Below, one piece after another: positions 23,361 through 32,963 of a stretch of DNA of 64,000 bases. The stretch is from the NCBI RefSeq assembly GCF_014217335.1, contig NZ_CP060092.1, forward strand, positions 3,303,501 through 3,367,500, read 5' to 3'. The notes beneath the pieces were generated by a model. That model did not search any database and was not told where the DNA came from. It saw only the letters and a program-made list of their open reading frames with translations. A program made the position numbers and the translations under genes. The stretch comes from Teredinibacter purpureus. Its GTDB lineage: Bacteria > Pseudomonadota > Gammaproteobacteria > Pseudomonadales > Cellvibrionaceae. Within the stretch, counting starts at the first letter, position 1. Every line of letters starts with the position of its first letter.

Positions 23361-23923
23361 GGCATAGAACAATAGTATTTATACAGCGTGGATATATGTC
23401 AGTACGACGTTAAAGTTCGTGAATTAAGAGCCAGTTTATACCCAATACGGATTTTAATTCTAGGGCCAACTAATAGACGATTATCTGTGGCAAATACCAC
23501 ACCACTGAACATATTCCATATACCTTTAGTCTCTTTTCGATTTAGAGCCATCAGGTCAATAGGCATGCCCTGCCTTGACGCTAATCAAGTGCGCCACTTT
23601 AGGCCAATCAACAATCAATACGGGCGCCCCGATAAGACCTTCTCATCATAATGCCAAACAAACCGTAATGAGCCGCCCTTATTAGTGACTACCACAATCT
23701 AAGGGCAACACCAATCCATTTATTCCTTAAACAACAGGAGTAGAGCGCCAACAAAACCGAAATCAGTCGGTACTACGAATACCCCTGCCACTCAGTTTGG
23801 CGCTTGCCACCCAGCTCTTTCCATAAGCTCATACCCGTTCATTCGCGCAGGTGAATTCAATGAAGCAACGCTGGACGTATTATAATGGCAGCGTTACCCG
23901 CCCACCAAACAAGGAAATAAAAC

Positions 23924-24169
23924 TTGCAACAAACAAAGCTTGGTTCGCTTATAGAGTCTTTAATCAATATCGCGATTGGATTTTCAATAAACTTCACTGC
24001 AAATTTAACGCTATTTCCGATTTTTGGCTGGGAAATATCAATCGCTCAAAACATAGGGCTTGGCGCTTGTTATACAGCAATATCAATAGTGAGATCTTAC
24101 TGCATTCGCCGGTGGTTTAATGCTCGCCTACATGCAGCGGCCATGCGAATAGCCAGTAAAACCCTATAA
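23924..24169 (+). CDS. DUF7220-like small membrane protein
   Basis: An 81-residue protein with a TTG start behind a well-placed AAGGA site (23911). It has two membrane segments: SLIESLINIAIGFSINFTANLTLFPIFG and IGLGACYTAISIVRSYCIRRWFN. The ESLINIAIGF and ISIVRSYCIRRWFN blocks match a family of short proteins (DUF7220) common in prophages and other mobile DNA. Function is unknown. It is the only credible gene in this region and hints at phage-related material next to the tRNA genes. Confidence 0.7.
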   Translation: MQQTKLGSLIESLINIAIGFSINFTANLTLFPIFGWEISIAQNIGLGACYTAISIVRSYCIRRWFNARLHAAAMRIASKTL

Positions 24170-24592
24170 ATTGCTACTACGGTAAAGCGGCAGGGTTTTC
24201 CACACAACTCCAAATGCTCGCACGCCCAGATAAAGGTTATGCGCACCCGTCAAAATACAAAAAGGCACAACCTCAAAGCCATAAAGATTCTTTTTGTTTT
24301 GTGATTTTTTACAGGTGAATAACGGAAAGCAGAGAGAAGGAGGAGTAGGTTTTGATGGCAATTCGCGAGCACACCCATCCATAACGGCCGAAACACCAAA
24401 GGCGCAACAAGAGATATAAGATCTTAGGAGCGAAGAATTGCAAAGGCCTTACATGAGGGGAGTAATTACAACAGGAACAACCCGTTAAATTTAGGAATGA
24501 TATTAGGAATTGATGTTAGGAAAGCTGGTTTTACGTACAGATATTGGTTTAGGAGGGCTTTGTAAGATGTTGATTTTAAACAAAAAATATGG

Positions 24593-24666
24593 GGTGACTG
24601 ACGGGGTTCGAACCCGCGACCACTGGAATCACAATCCAGGGCTCTACCAACTGAGCTACAGTCACC
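24593..24666 (-). tRNA. tRNA-His (GTG)
   Basis: Minus-strand cloverleaf starting GGTGACTGTAGCTCAG. The anticodon loop is TTGTGAT, giving GTG. The TPsiC arm reads GGGTTCGAACCCC. The extra 5' G (G-1) facing C73, diagnostic for histidine tRNA, is encoded. CCA is encoded at 24592-24590. Its 3' end faces the accessory region, a common island attachment point. Confidence 0.97.
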
Positions 24667-24701
24667 ATCGAAAAACCAAAAACAAATTTCTCTAAAATTG
24701 G

Positions 24702-24775
24702 CGCACCCGGCAGGATTTGAACCTGCGACCGTCCGCTTAGAAGGCGGATGCTCTATCCAGCTGAGCTACGGGCGC
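24702..24775 (-). tRNA. tRNA-Arg (TCT)
   Basis: Minus-strand cloverleaf starting GCGCCCGTAGCTCAGC. The anticodon loop is CTTCTAA, giving TCT, which reads AGA/AGG. The TPsiC arm is CAGGTTCAAATCCTG. The acceptor stem has one G-T wobble (CCC/GGGT). CCA is encoded at 24701-24699. Confidence 0.96.
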
Positions 24776-24900
24776 CTATCTATTTTGCGGGTCGCTTACT
24801 CTCAACAATGCTTCTGTTTTAATCTTCAAACTAGGTTTAATGTTAGAACAGATATTGCGGGTTGAGTAACCACGCCAATGTAATGCAGGCTCGAAAATGG

Positions 24901-24974
24901 TCGGAGTGGAGGGATTCGAACCCCCGACATTCTGCTCCCAAAGCAGACGCGCTACCAGGCTGCGCTACACTCCG
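24901..24974 (-). tRNA. tRNA-Pro (TGG)
   Basis: Minus-strand cloverleaf starting CGGAGTGTAGCGCAGCC. The anticodon loop is TTTGGGA, giving TGG. The TPsiC arm is GGGTTCGAATCCC. The acceptor CGGAGTG pairs with CACTCCG, the discriminator is A, and CCA is encoded at 24900-24898. It is the first of the three-tRNA minus-strand cluster and is divergent from folD. Confidence 0.97.
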
Positions 24975-25242
24975 ACTACACATGGCTTGTTAGCCGTGTC
25001 CGAGAAGGCGTGCATAATACCTACGAGCCTTAGTCCCGTCAACGCCCAAGTTGATGCTTTTTAAAGATTTTTTTAGATTCCCTTTTTGAATGCTTGGTGC
25101 CCGCCCCTAGCTGTGGGAAAATGCGCGGCTTGAAAGCTTTAGTCTGTGTACTTTAAACACAGGTATAGCCTCTTTATTGTACGCTTGCGCCCTACCGAAT
25201 CAATTTAATGCTAATTTTTGAACAACTAAGGAAATTCACCCT

Positions 25243-26085
25243 ATGTCTGCACTACTACTTGATGGCAAAGCACTTGCTCAGAAAACTGAAACAGAACTTG
25301 CTCAACGCGTAGAGTCTTTGCGGCAGAAAACGGGAGCTGCGCCTATTCTGGCGACAATACTTGTCGGTGATGACCCTGCATCTGCGACCTACGTGCGCAT
25401 GAAAGGGAATGCATGTACACGCATAGGGATGGATTCACTAAAAGTTGAAATGCCCTCCACCACCACAACCGAAGAGCTCCTGTCTAAAATTGAGGCGCTG
25501 AACACAAATCCTGACGTACACGGTATATTGTTACAGCATCCTGTTCCCGATCAAATTGACGAACGCGCTTGCTTTGACGCCATTAGCCTGCAAAAAGACG
25601 TAGATGGCGTAACCTGTTTAGGCTTCGGCCGTATGGCAATGGGTGAAGAGGCCTATGGCTGTGCGACTCCCAAGGGCATTATGCGGCTTCTCGAAGCTTA
25701 CGGCATAGCAATTGAAGGCCAACACGCCGTAGTGGTCGGTCGCAGCCCCATTCTTGGCAAGCCAATGGCTTTAATGTTGCTGAACGCTAATGCGACCGTG
25801 ACTATCTGCCATTCCCGTACCAAAAACCTAGAAGAGCATATTCGCCAAGCCGACATAGTCGTTGGCGCGGTTGGCATTCCGGAATTCATCAAGGCCGAAT
25901 GGATTAAAGATAACGCCGTAGTCGTTGATGCGGGCTACCACCCTGGCGGTGTTGGCGATATTGAATTAGCTCCCCTCATGGAGCGTGCAGGTGCTGTCAC
26001 GCCTGTTCCCGGCGGCGTTGGCCCTATGACCATCAATACTCTTATTTATCAAACTGTCGATTCTGCTGAAAAGTCGATGGCCTAA
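25243..26085 (+). CDS. folD: Bifunctional methylenetetrahydrofolate dehydrogenase/cyclohydrolase
   Basis: A 280-residue FolD. It converts 5,10-methylene-THF to 10-formyl-THF with NADP in the cytoplasm, feeding purine and initiator-tRNA formylation. The substrate-site residues Tyr 50 and Lys 54 are present in YVRMKGNA. The [25 protein letters not shown] and [14 protein letters not shown] signatures are all present and normally placed. An AAGGA-type site precedes the ATG. It is followed by rsuA (28-base gap) and rsmC in the same direction, so the three may share transcription. Folate and rRNA-modification genes are not a classic operon. Confidence 0.97.
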   Translation: MSALLLDGKALAQKTETELAQRVESLRQKTGAAPILATILVGDDPASATYVRMKGNACTRIGMDSLKVEMPSTTTTEELLSKIEALNTNPDVHGILLQHPVPDQIDERACFDAISLQKDVDGVTCLGFGRMAMGEEAYGCATPKGIMRLLEAYGIAIEGQHAVVVGRSPILGKPMALMLLNANATVTICHSRTKNLEEHIRQADIVVGAVGIPEFIKAEWIKDNAVVVDAGYHPGGVGDIELAPLMERAGAVTPVPGGVGPMTINTLIYQTVDSAEKSMA

Positions 26086-26113
26086 CTTTAATGTACGGGC
26101 TAGGGAATACGTA

Positions 26114-26839
26114 ATGCGCCTCGATAAATATATCGCTGCTAATACCCCCCGCTCTCGGGCTGAAGTTTCCAAGCTGGTAAGGCAAGGCGCCATCACCGTC
26201 AACGGCGCTCGCGCAATAAAAGCGTCACAACATTTTGATGAACGCGGCGATACAGTGATGCTACTGGGAGAAACAGTAAAAGCATTAGGCGAAACCTATT
26301 TAATGCTTCATAAGCCGGCGGGCTATATCTGTGCGAACAGCGACGCCGAACACCCAACCGTAATCGATCTGCTTATCGCGCGCGATAGTAAAAAATTCGC
26401 GCACCCTCTACCAATTGAGCATTTACAAATTGTTGGGCGACTCGATATTGATACAACAGGGCTGGTATTAATGACAACCAATGGTGACTGGAACCACACA
26501 ATTACGGCACCGAATAAAAAATGCCTTAAGGGGTATAGTGTTGAAACCGCTGAACCTATCGACGAGTCTCTAGCGGTAAAGTTTTTAGAAGGCATTCAAT
26601 TGAACAATGAAAAGCATTTGACCAAGCCGGCAATACTCCGCGTACTTGGCAACACTCGATGCGAACTCGACATAAGCGAGGGTAAATACCATCAGGTAAA
26701 ACGTATGTTTGCAGCCTGCAATAATCGCGTCACGTCATTACATCGCTATAGGATTGGCCCGATTACGCTTGACACCCACTTAGAAGAAGGCGACTTTCGA
26801 TTGCTGACTCCGTCAGAAATCGCGTTGAATGCCTCGTGA
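26114..26839 (+). CDS. rsuA: 16S rRNA pseudouridine synthase (U516 type)
   Basis: A 241-residue RsuA-family pseudouridine synthase. The S4 RNA-binding domain covers about residues 1-60 (MRLDKYIAANTPRSRAE), and the catalytic domain carries GRLDIDTTGLVL with the nucleophilic Asp 111. A EGKYHQVKRMF block and the closing SLHRYRIGPITL are typical. RsuA makes pseudouridine 516 in the 30S subunit; specificity here is inferred from closeness to RsuA rather than RluB/E/F. It overlaps rsmC by 4 bases. Confidence 0.9.
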   Translation: MRLDKYIAANTPRSRAEVSKLVRQGAITVNGARAIKASQHFDERGDTVMLLGETVKALGETYLMLHKPAGYICANSDAEHPTVIDLLIARDSKKFAHPLPIEHLQIVGRLDIDTTGLVLMTTNGDWNHTITAPNKKCLKGYSVETAEPIDESLAVKFLEGIQLNNEKHLTKPAILRVLGNTRCELDISEGKYHQVKRMFAACNNRVTSLHRYRIGPITLDTHLEEGDFRLLTPSEIALNAS

Positions 26840-27942
26840 CACGTTCTGACCCACACAGCCTGTATGCGCTTTTGCTTTCAGCAGAGCTTCCTCTAGACGC
26901 CGATATTTTGTGGGTGGCGGACGAAAATATGCCGCCCGAAGCGTTACACCAACTCTCTCGGTTCGAACAGCTCACCTTTTTAACGAATCGTGCCGACGTG
27001 TATGCCAGCGCTAAGAACGTCCTGACTCTTCCCGCGGCTGTCGTTTGTTTTTCGGACTTTGATTTTACAGATTTTAATCTTGCGTCTAAAAAGTTCGACG
27101 CTATTGTTTACCGAATATCAAAAGAGCGCGCTGTTTGCCACTGGGTACTCAATAATACACTCCCATTGCTCAAACCGGAGGGGCGGCTGGTACTGGCCGG
27201 TGATAAAAACGATGGCATTAAATCGTATGTCGATAAAGCGTCTACAGTATTGGGGTTTGCCGGTAGGGCTCAAAAGAAAGGCAATGGGTACATTGCCAAC
27301 CTAAAGGTTAATACCGCTAGACCAATCGCCGAATGCGAACGTCTTGACGATAAAAACTACCCTCTTTCACGCAACATTGGCACTTTGTACGGCCAAACGT
27401 TTAGCAGTAAGCCTGGTATTTATGGGTGGGATAAATTTGATGCCGGTAGCCGGATTCTAGTGGATACTTTTTATGATTGGATTAAAACATTAGAAGATGA
27501 GAATACACTGAAAGAACTAACCGCATTAGATTTGGGTTGTGGCTACGGGCTCCTTTCACTGGCTCTTCACAATGCCGGTATCGGCGGCATAATAGCCACC
27601 GACAATAACGCTGCTGCCGTAGCAATGTGTGATTTAAACTTGACGAACAATCATGCCACTAATTTTACAGTAACAGCCGCAGATTGCGGCAAAGGTATCA
27701 ATACACACGCCGATATTGTGCTGTGCAACCCGCCTTTCCATCAAGGGTTTTCTATTGATTCAAGCTTAACAGCCCGCTTTATTCAAGCGGCAGCCAACAC
27801 CTTGCGCCGACAGGGCGTGGCTTTTTTTGTGGTGAATGCGTTTATTCCCATCGAAAAAGTTGCGCAAAATCACTTTAAATTCTGCACAACCCTTTTTAAT
27901 AACAAGCAATTCAAAGTGCTTATGCTAAAACATTCAGCCTAA
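26836..27942 (+). CDS. rsmC: 16S rRNA m2G1207 methyltransferase
   Basis: A 368-residue two-domain protein starting at GTG 26836, overlapping the rsuA stop. The N-terminal domain is a degenerate methyltransferase fold (DADILWVADENMPPEAL). The C-terminal one is active, with the SAM loop LDLGCGYGLLSLAL and the catalytic NPPFHQG, as in base-N2-guanine methyltransferases. It modifies G1207 in the assembled 30S subunit. Pairing with rsuA makes a small ribosome-modification operon. Confidence 0.93.
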   Translation: MTRSDPHSLYALLLSAELPLDADILWVADENMPPEALHQLSRFEQLTFLTNRADVYASAKNVLTLPAAVVCFSDFDFTDFNLASKKFDAIVYRISKERAVCHWVLNNTLPLLKPEGRLVLAGDKNDGIKSYVDKASTVLGFAGRAQKKGNGYIANLKVNTARPIAECERLDDKNYPLSRNIGTLYGQTFSSKPGIYGWDKFDAGSRILVDTFYDWIKTLEDENTLKELTALDLGCGYGLLSLALHNAGIGGIIATDNNAAAVAMCDLNLTNNHATNFTVTAADCGKGINTHADIVLCNPPFHQGFSIDSSLTARFIQAAANTLRRQGVAFFVVNAFIPIEKVAQNHFKFCTTLFNNKQFKVLMLKHSA

Positions 27943-27947
27943 ACACT

Positions 27948-28325
27948 TTATTGTTTGAGCAAATCTTCGTAGCCACCCTCATTGATTACGTTGGTATACC
28001 CCATGCTAGCCAAAACATCCCGCGCTATTCCGGAGCGGCGACCCGTCCGACAATAAACACGAATATCCGTGCCCTTGTCCATAGTCACGCTATCGATATT
28101 ATCGGCAATAACATCGTAAGGAATATTTATTGCGTCACTATAGTATCCGCCAGCGTATTCTTCTGCGGTTCTAACATCTATCCAAATAACATTATTGCTA
28201 GTATTTTCGTCTTTCATATTTTCTCCGGCAAGGGTCGAACCACTAAAAAGCAAAAAAGTAAGCGCTACGAGAAATGTAAACACTCCTAGAATACTTTGTT
28301 TTTGATGTAAGTTTACATAATTCAT
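27948..28325 (-). CDS. Exported rhodanese-domain protein
   Basis: About 125 residues when started at Met 28325 (MNYVNLHQ), giving a hydrophobic leader (ILGVFTFLVALTFLLFSGSTLA) and a single rhodanese domain. WIDVRTAEEYAGGYYSDAINIPY opens the fold, and the active-site loop is YCRTGRRSGIA with the catalytic cysteine. It probably acts in the periplasm on sulfane sulfur, like PspE. A longer start at 28385 lacks support. It converges on rsmC with a 5-base gap. Confidence 0.85.
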   Translation of the reverse strand: MNYVNLHQKQSILGVFTFLVALTFLLFSGSTLAGENMKDENTSNNVIWIDVRTAEEYAGGYYSDAINIPYDVIADNIDSVTMDKGTDIRVYCRTGRRSGIARDVLASMGYTNVINEGGYEDLLKQ

Positions 28326-28385
28326 AACGTACTCAGTGTTGCGTTCAATTTTAATTGTGCGTGTATTCATTTGAGCACTCGCCAA

Positions 28386-29201
28386 TCAAATAATACGTGT
28401 TAATGTGAAATTAGCGATACTTTTTCGATGACGTGCCGGCAGCACACTCTTTTCCGATAATGCTTCCAGCAAGCGGTTTTTTAACCGTACTTTGTTAAAG
28501 TCTAGCCTAGAATACACGGCTATCGCATTATGATACTGTGGTTTCGTAAACGCAAAAATAGCTTTAAACATTTTATTCTGCTTAGCGTACTTTGTCGCTT
28601 CGCAGCCACGCAATTGGGCCACTGAACTGTAATTGATAACCAGTATACCCTGAGGCGCTAACAACGCGTACAGTTGAGACAACCAGTGTGCGCTGGGCTC
28701 TATTACTCGCTCAGCAAGGCATTGCCCGTCGGGTTGTTTAATATCGAGAAATAGATCTTCAACAATAGTATCAAAGCGGCCCAAATAATACGTGTCTGTA
28801 GTGGCGCCAGCCACCCACGCCTTTGCACACTGGTGCGCTAATACAACATTGTGCGGTTGTTCGATAAAATATTTTTTTGCGATACGTAGGTGAGTTTTAT
28901 CGAGATCAACACCTTTTATGTGTTCAAAATCGAAATAGCGATTAAGTAAATTAATAACCGCACCACCACCCACGCCCAGTACAAGACCGCACCGGTTCGT
29001 CGTGTCACGGCCAGTTGACACTAACGCAAGCTCGTGTAGAAAAGAAGGTAATATAAGCAAATCCCACAAGCTACCTGCAATCGGGGTGTTAGGGTTCCAC
29101 TGGCTATGAAATACGCCATTTGAATAAAGCCGCAGGGTCGCTCCAGCAGTACGCACTTGATACAGCCTGTGCCCCACTGTTTTTTGCCAAATGATAGCCA
29201 T
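28386..29201 (-). CDS. Spermidine-synthase-like methyltransferase-fold protein
   Basis: A 271-residue protein with the Rossmann core of spermidine synthases: LVLGVGGGAVINLLNRY, then GVDLDKTHLRIAKKYF with the acidic residue that binds the ribose, and FDTIVEDLFLDI. A full spermidine-synthase active site is not evident, so it may be a SAM-dependent enzyme of other specificity, as in the many paralogues of bacteria. It is one base behind the upstream peptidase gene, clearly co-transcribed with it. Confidence 0.75.
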   Translation of the reverse strand: MAIIWQKTVGHRLYQVRTAGATLRLYSNGVFHSQWNPNTPIAGSLWDLLILPSFLHELALVSTGRDTTNRCGLVLGVGGGAVINLLNRYFDFEHIKGVDLDKTHLRIAKKYFIEQPHNVVLAHQCAKAWVAGATTDTYYLGRFDTIVEDLFLDIKQPDGQCLAERVIEPSAHWLSQLYALLAPQGILVINYSSVAQLRGCEATKYAKQNKMFKAIFAFTKPQYHNAIAVYSRLDFNKVRLKNRLLEALSEKSVLPARHRKSIANFTLTRII

Positions 29202-29202
29202 A

Positions 29203-30933
29203 TCAGTAACCGCAATAGCGTTGCTCTGCCGCTACCCTTGTATCCGGTACTTCAGTTCCCTGCGTATGCGCCACCCATGCCTGCATGCCAGAAAAGTCAC
29301 ACCAGCCAGCATGAAGCACCCCATGACCGCCGCCTGTACGAATCAATGTGACGTCACCACCGCTGTTGGTATAGGTATCGGCAAGTTCCTCCGCCCACTC
29401 CCGAGGGGTTACAGGATCATTTTCGCCCGATAAGATCAAAGTGGGTATCGAAACGTTATACGGTTGCTGCAATTTGGCATCAACCGTTAACGGGTTGGTA
29501 TTTAACGTCTTTTGAAAAAAATTCGCAGCACAAACATCATAGCGCTGCATTACCGTTAGGTACTCGCTCCACGCTGGATACTGACTAATCGCTCGCTCTA
29601 TATCGGCCGCCGTAGCACGAGGATTGTCCGTACACTCTGTTGCAAAATACGCGAATGAATTGAAGGCCGGATCAAAACTTGAATGAAGAAAGAGTGAAAG
29701 TAGAGTGTTAATATTGTGATTTTTTGGCGATACGCGAACCGTTTTGAGTTGCTCCAGCTCGTATAAGGCCGCATAAAATTGCTCATGCAATGACGCGTTA
29801 TAGAGAACAAAGTACATTAAAGCCGCTAAACGTGAACGACTCATATAAAACGTAAAGTGGTCGGTTGTATAAACGGGTAATGCCTGCTGTTCATCGGTAG
29901 CAATTTCATGGCGAAACCCGTTTTCAACGTGAAAATACAAGCGTGAGTCATGCACATTAACGCCCTTCTGGCTCTCTTCACTTTCGATCGCGTCAAGCGC
30001 TGCATTAACGCTATCCCATAAGTGTTCGAAAGACGAAAACGACGTTAAGTACTCGATGAGGCGTTCATCATTACCTGCTGCAAGCGACAAGTCACGGGTG
30101 AATTTAGCCCAATTGCGTTCATGTAAGCGAAGCGCGTTATCTTGTAATGCCGCCCACTCATGTAATACACCTTTATTAAAAGGGTAAGGTGAATCGAGTA
30201 TTTGCGATGTCAACTTTGCACTCTGTTCGGGTACTAAAAGGGCTAACTGTGACGCCTTTAAGGCCACTCTAGTGCCGTAAGATACGCCCCATAAATGCCA
30301 TTGCTCATATTCAAGCGCGCTGAGTATCCCAAGTATATCTCGCGCTTGCTGCTCCGTAGAAAAATCGCTGAGTTTGCGGTAATTAGGTAAGTCCATCGCT
30401 TGCAACCGAGCACTAAACCCTTCCATACATGCGTGTAGAACGGGTGCTGCGCGACGCGCCTCCTCTTCGAAACCAACCTTTTCAGACATCACATTTAATG
30501 ATACTTGGTCATACTCGGGGCAATACCAATAAGGTTTGCTGCCTGGAACGCCTCTGGGGTTATAAATTAAAAGGTCGGCCTCAAGAGGCGAGCCACCATA
30601 CCAATCGAGCCAATACTCAAGATTATCAGCTTGCGTCTGAAAGCCATCGCCAGGGCCACCCGCAATATAAACGAGTACCGATGTATTATCGTTACGCTCA
30701 TGGGGTTTTGACAGAATGGCGACCGGTAGCTGAAAACGTTTACTTCGTTCATTTGAATACCACAGGCAGCGAACAGCCACGTCAGTTTCACCTACGTATG
30801 AGCGAAGCCCACAGTTACGGTGAACAATTGAAACGTGATCGGTTGCCGCCGATGTTTGTGCGGGCCCCTTAGGCTCTGAGCAGCCCACCAGCAAGGCTGC
30901 GCAGGCTAGAACAGCGCGTAGCACTACACCCAT
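29203..30933 (-). CDS. Lipoprotein alpha/beta-hydrolase, tripeptidyl aminopeptidase-like
   Basis: A 576-residue lipoprotein (AVLACAALLVGC, acylated at Cys 18) of the alpha/beta-hydrolase fold. The oxyanion region is YIAGGPGDGF and the nucleophile serine sits in WGVSYGTRVAL. The acid lies in LILSGENDPVTP and the histidine in GGGHGVLHAGW, within a C-terminal TAP-like domain. Such enzymes release amino-terminal peptides or proline-containing peptides outside the cytoplasm. The gene abuts the pseudouridine synthase gene (0-base spacing) and the spermidine-synthase-like gene. Confidence 0.87.
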   Translation of the reverse strand: MGVVLRAVLACAALLVGCSEPKGPAQTSAATDHVSIVHRNCGLRSYVGETDVAVRCLWYSNERSKRFQLPVAILSKPHERNDNTSVLVYIAGGPGDGFQTQADNLEYWLDWYGGSPLEADLLIYNPRGVPGSKPYWYCPEYDQVSLNVMSEKVGFEEEARRAAPVLHACMEGFSARLQAMDLPNYRKLSDFSTEQQARDILGILSALEYEQWHLWGVSYGTRVALKASQLALLVPEQSAKLTSQILDSPYPFNKGVLHEWAALQDNALRLHERNWAKFTRDLSLAAGNDERLIEYLTSFSSFEHLWDSVNAALDAIESEESQKGVNVHDSRLYFHVENGFRHEIATDEQQALPVYTTDHFTFYMSRSRLAALMYFVLYNASLHEQFYAALYELEQLKTVRVSPKNHNINTLLSLFLHSSFDPAFNSFAYFATECTDNPRATAADIERAISQYPAWSEYLTVMQRYDVCAANFFQKTLNTNPLTVDAKLQQPYNVSIPTLILSGENDPVTPREWAEELADTYTNSGGDVTLIRTGGGHGVLHAGWCDFSGMQAWVAHTQGTEVPDTRVAAEQRYCGY

Positions 30934-31641
30934 TTACACACAGCCTTTCAGTTTGGGCCATGGCAACGCTGAAAAAGGCATGAGCGACAATAATTTTGCT
31001 CGACATTCATCCGTTTGAAATTCGGCGCCAAATTCCGGCTCAGACGTAAAAGTATACGGCTGACCGTTTAGCGAAAAGCTCAAATGTTGCGCATGCAGAT
31101 AGCATCGGTCAGCTTTTTCCCCACCGTAACGCTCATCCCCGACTATAGGTGTGCCCAGTGATTTCATTGCAACCCGTAACTGGTGCGTTTTACCGGTGTG
31201 CGGCTTTAGTACGAACAATCGCTTTGAGTTGCCGAGCCCATAGCTAAAAAATTGCGTAATTGCAGGGTTTTGCATTGTTCGGCGTAGAATCCAATCGCCC
31301 CCTCGCGACGTTTTCATATCACCTTTAATCATACCTTGCTTCTTGCTCGGTTTTTTTGAAGACAACGCAACGTAGGTTTTTTGTATTTGCTTGTTTTGAA
31401 AAAGTTGAGACAAGTCGCTATTGGCTTGCTTGCCTTTAGCAAACAGCAATAGGCCTGAGGTTACCCTGTCCAGCCTATGACATGGAAATAATGCTTGATC
31501 GTTGAACTGCTCCCGTATTCGACTTGTTAGGTTGCCTTCTCCCTCAACCGATTCAGGGTACCCATGGACGGACAAACCAATAGGCTTGTCTACTACAATA
31601 AAAGTATCTTGTTCTGCCACTACCTTAATTTCGGTGCTCAT
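30934..31641 (-). CDS. RluA-family pseudouridine synthase
   Basis: A 235-residue protein without an S4 domain. It has the RluA-type signature PCHRLDRVTSGLLLFAKG with the catalytic Asp near residue 58. VLKPHTGKTHQLRVAMKSLGTPIVGDERYGG follows. Short RluA paralogues of this build (TIGR01621-like) modify rRNA or tRNA; the exact target is not predictable here. It is the first gene of a minus-strand run through to 28386. Confidence 0.87.
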   Translation of the reverse strand: MSTEIKVVAEQDTFIVVDKPIGLSVHGYPESVEGEGNLTSRIREQFNDQALFPCHRLDRVTSGLLLFAKGKQANSDLSQLFQNKQIQKTYVALSSKKPSKKQGMIKGDMKTSRGGDWILRRTMQNPAITQFFSYGLGNSKRLFVLKPHTGKTHQLRVAMKSLGTPIVGDERYGGEKADRCYLHAQHLSFSLNGQPYTFTSEPEFGAEFQTDECRAKLLSLMPFSALPWPKLKGCV

Positions 31642-31859
31642 TATCTGAAGTTAACCTTATAACATATTGAATTTTCGAGGTTTTTGCTATTCTACCATTA
31701 GCACGAAAATAACTTGATAGGCGCTTTCCTTCAATTTAAGATTCTCTTGCCGTCAACCTTCTTGCTATGGTTCAGCCTACCTTAGGGCTTATAATCCCCC
31801 CAAAGCGTCTTGGATGCCTATAGAAACCGTTACCCTTTTACCAGATTTAGAGCTAACCA

Positions 31860-32393
31860 ATGAAATTGTCCCTTATCTTTTTTCTTTTGTGCCTTACCTC
31901 ATCTAGCTTTGCCGTGGATATTGATATCGCCAATAAAATCCTAGCCAACAGCGATTCTGGCCCTCAGGTTCGGGAATTAAATTGGTTGAATATTAATTTT
32001 ATGGACCGGCAACGAAAGTCCATTCAAGGGCTTACCAGTGCTCACTACGGCCGTTTTATTAAAGGCGATAAAAGTGACCTAGCGCTACTTCAACGATTGG
32101 TAGACGATAGCGTTATTGCACAAGATAATATCGAACAGCTACAAGCGCTAGGCGTAATTTTGGGCGATGTATTTGCCCACGAGCACGAGTCATTAAGCTG
32201 GGTTATATACGAAGACGACCTAGCCGCAACTCAAGCGGTTTGTGCGGGCGAATCAAAGAATTGCTTATTCCCTATCACAATGCTGTCGCGGCGTATGGAG
32301 GTTGGCCTAAAACCAAATATTTCGGCCCTATACCAGTCAGCAATCGACGATATGAAACCCTATTTACCTAAGCTTCCGTATGCTGTTCAGTAA
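31860..32393 (+). CDS. Exported DUF3806 protein
   Basis: A 177-residue protein with a signal peptide (KLSLIFFLLCLTSSSFA, cut before VDIDIA) and a DUF3806 domain. ALGVILGDVFAHEHESLSWVIYEDD and CLFPITMLSRRMEVGLKPNISALY are the family blocks. The domain is found across gammaproteobacteria and its function is unknown. It stands alone in a divergent position from the RluA-family gene, with about 218 bases of promoter space. A 14-bp inverted repeat follows at 32439-32474. Confidence 0.82.
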   Translation: MKLSLIFFLLCLTSSSFAVDIDIANKILANSDSGPQVRELNWLNINFMDRQRKSIQGLTSAHYGRFIKGDKSDLALLQRLVDDSVIAQDNIEQLQALGVILGDVFAHEHESLSWVIYEDDLAATQAVCAGESKNCLFPITMLSRRMEVGLKPNISALYQSAIDDMKPYLPKLPYAVQ

Positions 32394-32438
32394 AGCGAGT
32401 CATTAACGTAAACACTGGCGAAACATATTCTAAATAAG

Positions 32439-32474
32439 GATGGAAATTAAAACTATTCGTTTTTAATTTCCATC
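32439..32474. repeat. 14-bp inverted repeat downstream of the DUF3806 gene
   Basis: GATGGAAATTAAAA (32439-32452) is exactly complementary to TTTTAATTTCCATC (32461-32474) across an 8-base loop. The stem is A/T-rich and not followed by a T run on the plus strand, so terminator activity is uncertain. Confidence 0.6.
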
Positions 32475-32963
32475 TCACAAAGAAAAACTCTTCGCGCTCT
32501 CGACTATCACTCCCGATCATCACTGCTCATTCAACCTCTCCTATCAACCTCCCTTTGCCCCTCCGTCATATTCCGAAGACGTTACGTGAATATAGCCGCC
32601 ATCAATACACTATCTACTGATAAACCCATCATTTTGTATTGTTTTCGTAATAGAACGGGCCTAAAATCGGCAACAGAAGTGGGAGAAATAATGCAGAATG
32701 AGTTTTTGCCCTATTCAATTTCCGGGCAAAACAAGGGCTCTTCAGCGTGCCTAAATTTAACCGAGAACATTTTCTTGTTTGCACTCTAGGCGTTGCCCTC
32801 CCCTTCTTTGTTTGTTATATCCTCGTATAAGCAGGCGCTACCCCATGTCTAACTCACCGTAGTTTCGGTTTGAACGATACGGTAAAAATGGAATTTGGAT
32901 TAGACCTGCTATTAAATTTAGTCGTTTAATAGACAGTAAAGCAACAAAGGTTAAAGAAAGACA
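32475..32963. other. Intergenic region before the cold-shock gene
   Basis: About 490 bases with no gene I trust. A 67-codon plus-strand frame (32586-32789) has no family or clear ribosome site. The last 100 bases are probably the long 5' leader usual for cold-shock mRNAs, but I cannot place a promoter. Confidence 0.45.

Larger units (their letters stand above)
23265..24592. other. Gene-poor region between cassette array and tRNAs
   Basis: About 1.3 kb holds little beyond the DUF7220-like gene at 23924-24169. The stretches 23361-23850 and 24170-24590 have only short frames with no recognisable product. It may be debris of an integron platform or of a phage-like element. Confidence 0.5.

Noticed and set aside
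23388..23651. 87-codon plus-strand frame where an integrase gene would be expected
   Set aside because: It has none of the tyrosine-recombinase motifs and does not resemble IntI; probably a chance frame.
23851..24120. 89-codon plus-strand frame overlapping the DUF7220-like gene
   Set aside because: It overlaps the recognised gene in another frame and has no family match.
24382..24490. Possible extra attC (TAACGG ... CCCGTTAA)
   Set aside because: The outer ends look alike, but the inner arms do not pair.
28326..28385. Longer start for the rhodanese protein
   Set aside because: It puts a hydrophilic stretch before the signal peptide; the Met at 28325 gives a normal leader.
32586..32789. 67-codon plus-strand frame between the DUF3806 and cold-shock genes
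   Set aside because: No family, no ribosome site, and a composition that does not look coding. Kept only as part of the intergenic entry.
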